Below are positions 48,392 through 57,226 of a stretch of DNA of 64,000 nucleotides, piece after piece. A program made the translations under genes and the position numbers. The notes under the pieces were generated by a model that saw only the letters and a program-made list of their open reading frames with translations, searched no databases and was not told the origin of the DNA. The stretch is taken from contig JAHDGJ010000014.1 of assembly GCA_020627705.1 (NCBI GenBank), positions 23,931 through 87,930 on the forward strand, written 5' to 3'. This stretch comes from Saprospiraceae bacterium (GTDB taxonomy: Bacteria; Bacteroidota; Bacteroidia; Chitinophagales; Saprospiraceae). The stretch's first letter is position 1, and the number at the start of each line of letters is the position of its first letter.

Positions 48392-50653
48392 TTATCTTTT
48401 TACGACTTGCATCGACCCTATCCTTTTCTTCTTATTATCTAATACCGATAGTACATACAAGCCAGAAGGGTGTTCATCTAGGTGAATATGAGTTTTTCCT
48501 GGCGATAAAGTTTGACTTATTATTTTTTGACCTATTGTATTGTACACGTCAACAGTTCTAGTGACTGAAGTTGAATTCTCAATTATAAATTGATTATTAA
48601 AAGGATTAGGAAATACATTTAAGCCGCTTTCTTGAAGTTCTGATAAAGAACTAAGATTAATCATAAACTCTGCAACCTGATTGCAACCATTAGAATCAAC
48701 AACTTCTACTTGATAAGTATTGCCATAGGCTAAGTCATAAATCGCTAATGTATCCACGTCACCAGTAATCCAAAAAACTTGATAAGGTGGTGCCCCTCCC
48801 GAGATATCAATTTCTATCGAACCTGTTCCTGGTCCCCAATCATCAATAATAGTGGCATCAATTAGGATTTCGTCATGCCAGTTTACATTTACTGTTACCG
48901 TGGAGTCACAACCATCAACAGAGGTGTAATCAAAGACGTGTGTGCCTGGAGTATCAATGAGCTCATCACCAACCAGTACCACAGAATTAAAACAAGTAGT
49001 TACCTCTGGCAATGTATTTTCATAATTCTGATTTACAACCAATGTGGTCACTAAAACTGAAGTTGCAGATAAAGTATCCGTGAACGTTCCAGCCATTGTT
49101 TGATAAGCTCCTTCTAAAAACAAGCTGTCTCCTTCACAAATTTCAGCGGTTTCATAACTAAGATTGATGCCTGATTCATTGATTATAGTACATTCATTGA
49201 TATTTACATCATTCAGTGTAGAGATCACACCTGAAGGCCAATACACCCTTAATTCGTCTATTTCTGTTTCTGTTCCAATCCCAAAATGGGCATGAAGAGA
49301 ATTCATAACCCCATAACTATGTCCGGATCTAACCTCTCTAATTTGTGTCCCCCAAGGTCCATCTAGCTCAATTCTTGAGCCTATTCCATTTTGATTTCCT
49401 ATAGTACCATTTAATGCGATCTGAATACTGTTATTTCCATTGTTGGTGGTATTAAGATATAATCGATCTGGAAGAGTCAAATTTGGAATATTTATACCAT
49501 TGGCAAAACCAACAATCATATCGATAAAGCCATCATTATTAAGATCGCCCATTGCTGCACTTTGAAGATTGTTGTTTGTATCCGTATTGATATCGGTACC
49601 CCATGGATTCGAAATCTCTGTAAAGGTCTTATCTCCGTTATTCATAAACAGTTTAGGAAATGTCGAATAACTAGTCACCATTATGTCTAAAAATCCATCG
49701 TTGTCAAAATCTTGCATGTACGTTTGCATTGCTTGTGGAAAAGTAGATAAGGACAAATCAAAACCCGCGGATGCAGAGATATCCGTGAAATTTCCAGTGC
49801 CATCGTTTTCGTATAACATCGAATTCTTATCGTGATTGACCATCATGACATCCAAATCACCATCGTTGTCTATGTCCCCAAATTCGGTAGCCCAAGATTG
49901 AGCCTTTGGTTGAAGACCTATTTGTTCAGCAACTTCAAAGTAAACGCCAAAGCCTTCATTTTTAAACATCAGATTTAATCTTCTCGGATCGCAAGGATCG
50001 CCAACACCAATTCTACATTTAGACAAATAACAATCCAGATCACCATCATTGTCATAATCTATCCATGTAGTGGAATAGTTTCCACTGTTGTCTGATGCTA
50101 AAGAAGACGAACTATCAAAGAAGTTTTCATCGAAAAAGAGACCGCCATTAGCATCTCCTTTGTATGGAGACGAAATACCATCATCATGACAAGCAAAATA
50201 ATCGATATTACCATCAGCATTTATATCCACAAAGTTGCTTCCTTGCATAAAAATGAGCGGGCCATCCAAATTTTCCGTTGAATACATGTTATTACCCAAC
50301 GATTTTAAGAGCGTAGGCATTTCGTAAAATCCACCAGTAATCAGATCATTATTCCCATTGCGGTCAACATCGGCAACAGCTACACTCCAAGCGGCGTCAT
50401 TAGTAATGGCTCCAATATTTTCTCTTACAAATGTTCCATCTTCTTGTTGAAATTCAATTTCTAACATTTCAGCTTGATGAAAGCGAATAATGTCATCGAG
50501 TGCATCTCCATTCATATCAGCAACTCCCATTGCAAATCCGCCAACTAAAAGATTGTTGTCTAATAATTCTGAATTATTAGTAAACTGAATTTGGGCAGTA
50601 GATAAACTGGTAAAGCAAAAAGCAAGACCGAAAAAAATTGATCGAAATTTCAT
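48392..50653 (-). CDS. Secreted FG-GAP/VCBS protein with ASPIC/UnbV domain and T9SS C-terminal domain
   Basis: The 753-residue protein has a signal peptide (to about 20), then several FG-GAP/VCBS repeats with calcium-type Asp-rich loops (DIDNDGDLDVMMVNHD, DFDNDGFLDIMV, DLNNDGFIDMIVGF). These build a beta-propeller. The ASPIC/UnbV domain follows (IGSRIELDGPWG, VRSGHSYGVMNSLHAHFG, VYWPSG), then an Ig-like region and a T9SS sorting domain (NVFPNPFNNQFII ... PSGLYVLSV). It is exported through type IX secretion and probably stays on the cell surface as an adhesin or glycan-related protein. It ends at a bidirectional terminator. Confidence 0.9.
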   Translation of the reverse strand: MKFRSIFFGLAFCFTSLSTAQIQFTNNSELLDNNLLVGGFAMGVADMNGDALDDIIRFHQAEMLEIEFQQEDGTFVRENIGAITNDAAWSVAVADVDRNGNNDLITGGFYEMPTLLKSLGNNMYSTENLDGPLIFMQGSNFVDINADGNIDYFACHDDGISSPYKGDANGGLFFDENFFDSSSSLASDNSGNYSTTWIDYDNDGDLDCYLSKCRIGVGDPCDPRRLNLMFKNEGFGVYFEVAEQIGLQPKAQSWATEFGDIDNDGDLDVMMVNHDKNSMLYENDGTGNFTDISASAGFDLSLSTFPQAMQTYMQDFDNDGFLDIMVTSYSTFPKLFMNNGDKTFTEISNPWGTDINTDTNNNLQSAAMGDLNNDGFIDMIVGFANGINIPNLTLPDRLYLNTTNNGNNSIQIALNGTIGNQNGIGSRIELDGPWGTQIREVRSGHSYGVMNSLHAHFGIGTETEIDELRVYWPSGVISTLNDVNINECTIINESGINLSYETAEICEGDSLFLEGAYQTMAGTFTDTLSATSVLVTTLVVNQNYENTLPEVTTCFNSVVLVGDELIDTPGTHVFDYTSVDGCDSTVTVNVNWHDEILIDATIIDDWGPGTGSIEIDISGGAPPYQVFWITGDVDTLAIYDLAYGNTYQVEVVDSNGCNQVAEFMINLSSLSELQESGLNVFPNPFNNQFIIENSTSVTRTVDVYNTIGQKIISQTLSPGKTHIHLDEHPSGLYVLSVLDNKKKRIGSMQVVKR

Positions 50654-50778
50654 AATAAATTAGTTACGCATTATAAAAATACTTAATGTGATGACAGAAT
50701 CCTTGTATTTTTATAAGGTTAATAATAGTAAGACTCTATTTTAGGCTCGAACCCCACAATTAATTTGTCGCATTAAAC

Positions 50779-51267
50779 ATGTCCAACGACAATAAATATA
50801 TATCTAAAAAGGAAGCGCAGATAAAATTACAAACCTATTGTGCCTATAGAGACCGGTGTCATTCTGAAGTTAGAAAGAAATTAATCGAACTTAAAGTTTT
50901 TGGAGATGATTTAGAAGACATAATTGTTGCATTGATAAATGATAATTTTTTAAACGAAGAAAGGTTTGCCAAATCATTTGCTAGAGGAAAATTTAGAATC
51001 AAACATTGGGGAAGGATCAAGATCAAACGAGAATTGAAATTTCGACGTGTAAGTGACTATTGTATTAAACAAGGAATGAAAGAAATAGAAGAGGACGAAT
51101 ATTACAAAACAGCATTGAAGCTAACCACCAAATACTACCAAAAGCAAAAAGGACTAGAACCTCTGAGAAGAAAAAAGACCTATGGTTATATGATGACTAA
51201 GGGGTATGAGTCTTCGATTATTAATGAGATTCTTCAAGATTTAAGAAAGCAATACAATAATGGCTAA
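50779..51267 (+). CDS. recX: Regulatory protein RecX
   Basis: The 162-residue helical protein modulates RecA filaments. Three RecX repeats are visible: YCAYRDRCHSEVRKKL, INDNFLNEERFAKSF... FRIKHWGRIKIKREL, and MKEIEEDEYYKTALKL... RRKKTYGYMMTKGYE. The length is normal for Bacteroidota. recA is not adjacent. It overlaps the following gene by 8 bp, so both are co-transcribed, and the next two genes also abut or nearly abut. Confidence 0.92.
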   Translation: MSNDNKYISKKEAQIKLQTYCAYRDRCHSEVRKKLIELKVFGDDLEDIIVALINDNFLNEERFAKSFARGKFRIKHWGRIKIKRELKFRRVSDYCIKQGMKEIEEDEYYKTALKLTTKYYQKQKGLEPLRRKKTYGYMMTKGYESSIINEILQDLRKQYNNG

Positions 51268-52333
51268 AATTGCCTTAGTAGAACCCTTTTTTGGAGGAAG
51301 TCATAAACAATGGGCAGAAAGCATACGACGCTTTAGTAAGCATCAAATACAAATTGTAAGCCTTCCTGCACGTCATTGGAAATGGAGAATGAGGGCAGCT
51401 TCCATTCCCTTATCCCAACAAATTAGCACGGATGTTGACCTCATCTTTTGTAGTGACATGATCGATTTGGCCTTGTTTAAATCCTTGCTTTCAGATCAAC
51501 TAAAGTCCATCCCACTTTTGCTTTATTTCCATGAAAACCAACTTAGTTATCCTTGGTCCAACCGCAAAAAAGAGTGGGATCGCAATTATGCTTGGATAAA
51601 CTACTGCTCGTGCTTGGTTGCAGATCAGGTGGTGTTCAATTCTGACTTTAACAAAGCTTCCTTTTTGGAGGCTTTGCCACAATTTTTAAGTCAATTTCCT
51701 GATTTTAAAAATGTAGATAATGTATCAGTGATTCGGCAAAAATCATTAGTCCTTCCTGTGGGTATTGATTACAGTGAATTTGATCTTTTCAAGTCCGACG
51801 ATAACAACAACAAACCAACACTTCTTTGGAATCACAGATGGGAATTTGATAAAAACCCAAAACTGTTTTTTAATACCTTATTTGAGCTAAAGGCTAAAGG
51901 GAAGGAGTTTGACTTAATCGTTATGGGCGAACAATATTCAAAACACCCGGCCATTTTTGATGAAGCCAAAAAGCTCTTGTCCGCCCAAATTCAAGTTTGG
52001 GGACATATAGAAAATCGGGAGCAATATATCCGGAATCTCTGGAAAGCAGACATTTTACCTGTTACAAGCATTCATGATTTTTTTGGTGTTTCTGTATTGG
52101 AAGCCATCTATTGTAATACCACTCCGCTCTTGCCTCACAAACTCGCTTATCCAGAGCACCTTAACAGTGCAGAATATTTTTATCATTCTGAAAGTGATTT
52201 TGTTGGAAAGTTGACAAAGCTTATAGAAAATGTTAACCCAACATCACATGAGCTTCAAAGTCAGATTTTAAAATATGATTGGTCTCAAGTGATATTGCAA
52301 TACGATGACTTGTTTGCCCGCTTTTGTTCTTAA
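51260..52333 (+). CDS. tRNA-queuosine alpha-mannosyltransferase homologue (DUF3524, QTMAN-like)
   Basis: The 357-residue protein has the DUF3524 N-terminus (VEPFFGGSHKQWAESI, LPARHWKWRMRAA) and a GT-B C-terminal half with WNHRWEFDKNP, DFFGVSVLEAIY and LLPHKLAYPEH, matching animal GTDC1/QTMAN, which adds mannose to queuosine-34 of tRNA-Asp. In bacteria such homologues are annotated by likeness only. It starts inside recX and precedes a SAM methyltransferase, so other small-molecule or tRNA glycosylation is possible. No queuosine genes (queA, tgt) are nearby in this window. Confidence 0.8.
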   Translation: MAKIALVEPFFGGSHKQWAESIRRFSKHQIQIVSLPARHWKWRMRAASIPLSQQISTDVDLIFCSDMIDLALFKSLLSDQLKSIPLLLYFHENQLSYPWSNRKKEWDRNYAWINYCSCLVADQVVFNSDFNKASFLEALPQFLSQFPDFKNVDNVSVIRQKSLVLPVGIDYSEFDLFKSDDNNNKPTLLWNHRWEFDKNPKLFFNTLFELKAKGKEFDLIVMGEQYSKHPAIFDEAKKLLSAQIQVWGHIENREQYIRNLWKADILPVTSIHDFFGVSVLEAIYCNTTPLLPHKLAYPEHLNSAEYFYHSESDFVGKLTKLIENVNPTSHELQSQILKYDWSQVILQYDDLFARFCS

Positions 52334-52352
52334 GAAGCGCTAATTTCGCATC

Positions 52353-53123
52353 ATGTCAAAAACGGCTTATCATCCTGAAGTCTATTGGTCCGAAGTTGCT
52401 CAAAAAATTGAGGAAAGAGATGGACATAATGTATTAGCGGGAGACGACAGTCCATTTTATAGATATAAGCGAAGTAAATTCCTAGAACTTTTGCTTTCTA
52501 TTTCTATTGAAGGTAAAAAGATAATGGAGTTAGGATCTGGTCCTGGTGGTAACTTAAAGGAATTGAGCAAGAAAAATCCAGCTTCGTTAACCGGGGCAGA
52601 CATTTCTCAGAACATGATCGATTTCGCAACCAAAAATTTGTCATTTAAATCTCTAAATCTGGTAAAGATTAATGGAGAGAAACTTCCCTTTCAAGATCAA
52701 AAATTCGATACTGTTTTTTCTGCCACTGTATTGCAACACAATACTGATGATGAGATGATGCAAAGTATTTTGAAGGAAATGTGCCGCGTTTCTAACGATA
52801 AAATATATCTTTTCGAAAGAATAGAAAGCAATTTTAAAGGGGATGATTTATGTATGGGAAGGCCCTATGAATATTATAAAACGATAGTAGAATCTCAAGG
52901 GTTTCGTTTTGACAACATCCAATTCATCAATATCCAAATGAGCTATCTGGTCTGCGGATTTATTAGGAAAATATTCAATTCAAAATCACGGAAGGAAGGT
53001 CAAAAAGAAAGTACTATTTCTACGACTCTTCAAAAACTAGTGCTACCACTTACTAAGGGCTTGGACAAATTATTCACAGCCAAAAGAGATCTTGCAAGAA
53101 TAGAATTTAGCAGAAAGAAATAA
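52353..53123 (+). CDS. Class I SAM-dependent methyltransferase
   Basis: The 256-residue Rossmann methyltransferase shows motif I (KIMELGSGPGGNLKEL), motif II (LTGADISQNMIDFA), and the post-I LPFQDQKFDTVFSATVLQH. The start of the sequence, TAYHPEVYWSEVAQKIEERD, and a basic tail after residue 215 are not typical of ubiquinone methyltransferases, so a lipid or glycan methyltransferase is more likely. It is 19 bp after the QTMAN-like gene, and its stop overlaps the next ATG by 1 bp. The acceptor is unknown; surface polysaccharide or tRNA modification are both possible. Confidence 0.8.
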   Translation: MSKTAYHPEVYWSEVAQKIEERDGHNVLAGDDSPFYRYKRSKFLELLLSISIEGKKIMELGSGPGGNLKELSKKNPASLTGADISQNMIDFATKNLSFKSLNLVKINGEKLPFQDQKFDTVFSATVLQHNTDDEMMQSILKEMCRVSNDKIYLFERIESNFKGDDLCMGRPYEYYKTIVESQGFRFDNIQFINIQMSYLVCGFIRKIFNSKSRKEGQKESTISTTLQKLVLPLTKGLDKLFTAKRDLARIEFSRKK

Positions 53124-54256
53124 TGCGAATTGGGGTAAATACTCGCGTTCTTTTGAGCAACCGAATGGAAGGTGTTTGTCGGTTTATACACGAAACACTG
53201 AGAAGGCTAGTAGTGAAGCACCCAGAACATCAATTTGTCTTTTTTTTTGATCGTCCATTTGATGAGCAATTTATCTATGCTGATAATGTTACACCGGTTA
53301 TAGTTTCTCCACCAGCAAGACATCCATTCTTACATTTCATATGGTTTGAATACAGTTTGGTACGTGCTATGAAAAATCACAAAATCGATGTTTTCTTTAG
53401 TCCAGACACCTATGCCAGTTTGCGTACTACAGTGCCAACCCTTCTAGTTTGTCATGATATAGCTTATCAACATTACCCCAATCATTTACCCTTTCTAATC
53501 AAAAAATATTATCAATATTTTTTTCCACGCTTTCACCACAAGGCAGATCAAATTTTAGCGGTTTCAAGTTTTACACGCCAAGATATTATAAGTGCCTACC
53601 ACTTAAATCCCAAGAAAGTTAAAGTGGCGTATAATTCGGTAAAAGATGGCTTGCGTCCTGTTTCCGAAAATGTAAAATCAGGCATTCGAGCTAAATATAC
53701 TGGTGGAGAGGAATTCTTTTTATACGTAGGGTCGATTCACCCAAGAAAAAACGTGGTGCGTCTGTTGGAGGCTTTTACCAGATTCAAAAAAGAAACTAAT
53801 TCTCCCAAAAAGCTCTTGTTAGTTTCTCGCATGGCATGGAAAACAAAGTTATTTGAATCAGAACTCGCAAAATCTCCATATGCCGCTGACATAATTATCC
53901 AACAAGAGCTTTATGACCAAGAAGTAAATCTTATTACAGCTTCAGCCTTCTGTTTGATATATGTCTCTCTTTTCGAGGGATTTGGTCTGCCGATCTTGGA
54001 AGCGATGCATTGCGACGTACCTGTAATTTGCTCCAATGTAAGTTCTATGCCTGAGGTAGCAGGAGATGCTTGTATAATGGTTGACCCTACGGATGTTGGT
54101 CAAATTGCCGCAGCCTTGGTGCGCGTGCATAACGAAAAGGATTTGAGAGAAACTTTAGTTTGCAAATCCAAAGTACAGCGCCAAAAATTTAATTGGGACG
54201 ATACGGTTGAGCTCATTTCTCAAAGCTTATCTCACCTTCATATTGGAGGTGCTTAA
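53123..54256 (+). CDS. Family 4 (GT-B) glycosyltransferase
   Basis: The 377-residue retaining glycosyltransferase has the N-terminal part with MRIGVNTRVLLSNRMEGV (G-rich acceptor loop), and the C-terminal donor domain with YVGSIHPRKNVVRLLEAF, the catalytic-Glu motif EGFGLPILEAMHCDVPVICS and AGDACIMVDPTD. It probably transfers a hexose from a nucleotide sugar to a surface polysaccharide or lipid. It is coupled to the methyltransferase upstream. It is cytoplasmic or membrane-peripheral, with no transmembrane segment. Confidence 0.9.
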   Translation: MRIGVNTRVLLSNRMEGVCRFIHETLRRLVVKHPEHQFVFFFDRPFDEQFIYADNVTPVIVSPPARHPFLHFIWFEYSLVRAMKNHKIDVFFSPDTYASLRTTVPTLLVCHDIAYQHYPNHLPFLIKKYYQYFFPRFHHKADQILAVSSFTRQDIISAYHLNPKKVKVAYNSVKDGLRPVSENVKSGIRAKYTGGEEFFLYVGSIHPRKNVVRLLEAFTRFKKETNSPKKLLLVSRMAWKTKLFESELAKSPYAADIIIQQELYDQEVNLITASAFCLIYVSLFEGFGLPILEAMHCDVPVICSNVSSMPEVAGDACIMVDPTDVGQIAAALVRVHNEKDLRETLVCKSKVQRQKFNWDDTVELISQSLSHLHIGGA

Positions 54257-54299
54257 CACACTTGTTTCTTTTTGTTTGCGAGAAACAGACTGGATCAAT

Positions 54300-55451
54300 T
54301 TAAGCCAATGAAGGTTTTGATTTTTTCCATAGATAAACCATTCCACCTATACCTATAAACCAAAACAAAATCGAAATGTATTGCGCTTGCGAATAATTCA
54401 TACCCAACACTTCATATTTGTCATTAACTCGAACAAATTCAATTAAGAAGCGCAAAATCCCATACAGCAAAAAATAGACAAAAAACAAGAATCCCGGGAT
54501 GTTTATTCGAGTCCTCAAATACCACAGGATGGCAAAAACAATGGCTAGCATCGTGATTTCGTAAATTGGAGTGGGCCATACTCCTGGATTAAGCTCCCAG
54601 CAATAAACAAATTCGCAATCTGGCATTTTGATTCCTTGCTTGCTAACATTATTTGGATAAGAATAAGACCAAACCCAATCTGGCAAGAAAAACCAATCTG
54701 GTATGGGGTTATCATTTACTTTGCCCCAATCGCCATCCCCAGAAAAATGACAGCCCATTCGACCAACTGCATAACCCGTAATTATCGCTGGTGAGGCAGC
54801 ATCCGCAATATGCGAAATGGGGAATCCCAATTTTCTTACGTACAGCATAACCGCGATGGCTGCTACTATAAATCCACCCAAGACGTTCAAACCACTTCCA
54901 GAGAAAAAGACACCAGCAGGATCTTTAAAGAATGCTGGCAGATTTTCAAAAACAGAAAACAACTTGGCTCCAAAAACACCTGAGATTGCGGCAACAGTCA
55001 AGATGTCACCCAGTTTTTGATAAGGACGAACTTGGTAAGGTTCTGTAGGCCTTTGTTCTTTGAGAGATTGCCAATAGAGTAACCCTCCGATAATAGCACC
55101 TACGAGTATCCCTAATAAAATATTTCCTCCAGAAGAAAACAATACCGCTGCTGGGTCCTCTTTAAAAGAACTAAAGTTTTGACGAATAAAAGGGATTTTA
55201 TATCCTAAGAAAAAAGCAATGATTGCATTGAACAAAATTTCTTTCCAACGCGAATCACTTTTTGAAGGGGTTATTAAAAGTGGTTTTAAAATCCCAAGTC
55301 TTTCTTTTCTTTGGAGCTCCAGTTTTAAAACATATCCAGAGGCAATAAATGCACAAAACAAGAAAAACCCGAAAGTCTTAAAAATAGCGGTCCAATTATC
55401 GGGTTGGGTGCCAAAAATATCATAAAAGAAATACGAAAAGTCTGGATACAT
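54300..55451 (-). CDS. Divergent prolipoprotein diacylglyceryl transferase (Lgt) homologue
   Basis: The 383-residue membrane protein has about eight helices and Lgt-family segments: AKLFSVFENLPAFFKDP, SGSGLNVLGGFIVA and YAVGRMGCHFSGDGDWG (about 227-243), then YEITMLAIVFAILWYLR and RFLIEFVRVNDKYEVLGMNYSQAQY. Lgt attaches diacylglyceryl to lipoprotein Cys. The classic GRxGNFxNxE signature is here GRMGCHFSGDGDWG, so the conserved Asn and Glu are replaced; the length is also about 100 residues above E. coli Lgt. This subgroup recurs in Bacteroidota. Whether it is the sole Lgt is unknown. Confidence 0.75.
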   Translation of the reverse strand: MYPDFSYFFYDIFGTQPDNWTAIFKTFGFFLFCAFIASGYVLKLELQRKERLGILKPLLITPSKSDSRWKEILFNAIIAFFLGYKIPFIRQNFSSFKEDPAAVLFSSGGNILLGILVGAIIGGLLYWQSLKEQRPTEPYQVRPYQKLGDILTVAAISGVFGAKLFSVFENLPAFFKDPAGVFFSGSGLNVLGGFIVAAIAVMLYVRKLGFPISHIADAASPAIITGYAVGRMGCHFSGDGDWGKVNDNPIPDWFFLPDWVWSYSYPNNVSKQGIKMPDCEFVYCWELNPGVWPTPIYEITMLAIVFAILWYLRTRINIPGFLFFVYFLLYGILRFLIEFVRVNDKYEVLGMNYSQAQYISILFWFIGIGGMVYLWKKSKPSLA

Positions 55452-55549
55452 AGTTATAAAGATCTACTTATAAAAGTAGACAAAACTCTTGTTTGAATGC
55501 ATTGATAGCTTATACGAATTGATTATTATTGAAGCATATTTGAGACCCT

Positions 55550-56125
55550 ATGAAAAAACTCCTTCTAATTTCCTTTCTTTTTTATTCATACTGTGGTTTA
55601 ACGCAAGAACCTGGAATAAGATTTTACGGAGGTGTTACTAATGCCCAAAACAGAGTGCTTGCTGTAACTCCTAATGGCCAATCTCATGCGGGATTTCATT
55701 TCGGAGCAGATGGCAGAATAAACGGGGGCAAGATGTTTTTTGTAGTAGGTGCTCGTTACAGCCAAATAGATCTTATTTCAACCGATGAGCCCAACTATTT
55801 TTCTCCAGCAAGTAGCCACAGGATACTATCTGGAAGAATTGGCTTGGGTTGGCATCTGATTAATTTTAGCAACAAATCATCGCTCAGAGGCAAAGTGCTT
55901 GGACAATTAGACAGCAACTTGGGCTACGATGAAGAGCTAATAGAAAACCGAAGCCTATACAATTCATTGGTTGATGCCTCGGCAGGCGCAGTGGTTGGTC
56001 TCGGAGTCCAACTTAATTTTTTAACCATTGATGTGGAGTACGAATACGGTTTGGTTAATGTTTACAGTATGGAAAAAGAAACCAAAATGGATGCGATAAG
56101 TGTTTCTGTAGGAGCCTTTTTCTAA
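55550..56125 (+). CDS. Small outer-membrane beta-barrel-like protein
   Basis: The 191-residue protein has a signal peptide (KLLLISFLFYSYCGLTQ, residues 3-19) and alternating beta-strand sequence (GIRFYGGVTNAQ, MFFVVGARYSQIDLIS, GRIGLGWHLINF), ending in a strand with terminal Phe (ISVSVGAFF), a BAM signature. It is likely a small outer-membrane barrel of about eight strands. No family name is certain. It overlaps the end of the convergent lipoprotein gene by 4 bp. Confidence 0.65.
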   Translation: MKKLLLISFLFYSYCGLTQEPGIRFYGGVTNAQNRVLAVTPNGQSHAGFHFGADGRINGGKMFFVVGARYSQIDLISTDEPNYFSPASSHRILSGRIGLGWHLINFSNKSSLRGKVLGQLDSNLGYDEELIENRSLYNSLVDASAGAVVGLGVQLNFLTIDVEYEYGLVNVYSMEKETKMDAISVSVGAFF

Positions 56126-56583
56126 TTGTTAAAAAGTTCATCAACCATTTCTTCTTTAACGGCAGGATTATAGTTTAACATACATTGAGGACTATTGCCG
56201 TCATACATAATGCTTATACATTCGCCTTGGCCATTGGCATCGTTTAGATGACCCCTATTTAAGATACAATGTCCAAGTTCATGAAATACAATAAACTCTT
56301 TTTGTAAATCTGTCGCTTCGTTCAACCAAAAATTCCTGTCAATATGAATTTCGTTAGGTTCGGCATCTACTCGAACACATTGTCCAAGAACTCCTGAAGT
56401 AATGATTTCGACTAAGTGGATTTCGGTTGAATTGATTTGGTTTTCAAAAGTTAATCCTCTTGCGTTTGCTTCTACCTCAAATTGATCTAAATAAAATTGC
56501 AACTCAGACTCTAATTCAGAATCGTCTTTACATCCATTGAAACAAAGGATAAAAACCAACAAAGAAATTTGTATATACTTCAT
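56122..56583 (-). CDS. Putative zinc-metallopeptidase lipoprotein
   Basis: The 153-residue lipoprotein has a signal with Cys18 (ILCFNGCKDD). It contains the zinc-peptidase motif HELGH (H101, E102, H105), followed by H112, in the order HELGHCILNRGH, and a late M-Y/M-L region that may be a Met-turn (SIMYDGNSPQCML). The layout resembles small gluzincin- or metzincin-like proteins common in this phylum. It could degrade envelope proteins, but activity is unproven. It is divergent from rimP. Confidence 0.7.
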   Translation of the reverse strand: MKYIQISLLVFILCFNGCKDDSELESELQFYLDQFEVEANARGLTFENQINSTEIHLVEIITSGVLGQCVRVDAEPNEIHIDRNFWLNEATDLQKEFIVFHELGHCILNRGHLNDANGQGECISIMYDGNSPQCMLNYNPAVKEEMVDELFNN

Positions 56584-56657
56584 AGACTTCCACTATTAAG
56601 AATAAAGGTATTTCAAAAACACTGTTCGTACAATAATTGTTTTATCGATTGACTCCA

Positions 56658-56689
56658 TTTGTACAAACAAGCGATAAAAACTATATTTG
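56658..56689 (+). promoter_or_regulatory. Promoter of the rimP-nusA-infB operon
   Basis: TTTG (56658-56661), 20 bp, then TATATTTG (56682-56689) matches the Bacteroidota consensus. Transcription would start near 56694, only about ten bases before the leader hairpin. Confidence 0.7.
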
Positions 56690-56702
56690 CACCAGATTTT
56701 GG

Positions 56703-56734
56703 AAAGAGGGAACGGTTTGTTCCCTCTTTTTTTT
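56703..56734 (+). terminator. Terminator-like hairpin in the rimP leader (attenuator candidate)
   Basis: AAAGAGGGAAC/GTTCCCTCTTT (11-bp perfect stem, 5-base loop) is followed by a run of eight Ts (56727-56734). It lies between the promoter and the rimP start, so readthrough would be needed for expression. That arrangement fits premature-termination control of a translation/termination operon. It cannot serve the divergent lipoprotein gene. Confidence 0.75.
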
Positions 56735-56750
56735 CTGGTAATTGATAAAG

Positions 56751-57215
56751 GTGAGCGTACAGAATATTTCCAAATATGTTGAAGATTGTTTGGAGGTCAA
56801 TAATTGGCAAGAGTGTTTTATTGTTGATGTATTTGTTTCACCTGCTAAAAAAATCGAAGTTTTTTTAGACAGCGACACAGCAGTGTCTTACGAGATTTGC
56901 AGAAAAGTGAGTCGATTTGTTGAGGAAATTATAGACGAGTCTAAAGAATTTGGAGAAAAATATACCCTCGAGGTCTCCTCAGCTGGATTGTCAAGACCAT
57001 TAAAATTTCATCGCCAATATTTAAAAAACATTGGCCGTAAAATAAAAGTAAGAACAAAAGAAGGGAAGGTTGAAGGAATTTTAAAAGAGGTGACCGAAAA
57101 CGAAATCTGTGTAGAAATTGAAGTCATTGAAAAAAAACCGAAAAAGATAATTAAAGTGGAAAAGAAATTGGAAATGAATAACATTATTGAAACCAAAGTA
57201 AAGGTTAGCTTTTAA
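56751..57215 (+). CDS. rimP: Ribosome maturation factor RimP
   Basis: RimP is needed for 30S subunit assembly. The protein of about 154 residues has the N-terminal RimP domain (VFVSPAKKIEVFLDSDTAVS, EICRKVSRFVEEIIDES, YTLEVSSAGLSRPL) and the C-terminal SH3-like domain with KIKVRTKEGKVEGILKEV, ending in a basic tail. The start is GTG at 56751 or TTG at 56742; both follow the leader hairpin closely. It heads the rimP-nusA-infB operon, a conserved arrangement in bacteria. Confidence 0.92.
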   Translation: MSVQNISKYVEDCLEVNNWQECFIVDVFVSPAKKIEVFLDSDTAVSYEICRKVSRFVEEIIDESKEFGEKYTLEVSSAGLSRPLKFHRQYLKNIGRKIKVRTKEGKVEGILKEVTENEICVEIEVIEKKPKKIIKVEKKLEMNNIIETKVKVSF

Positions 57216-57226
57216 ATAACACCATT

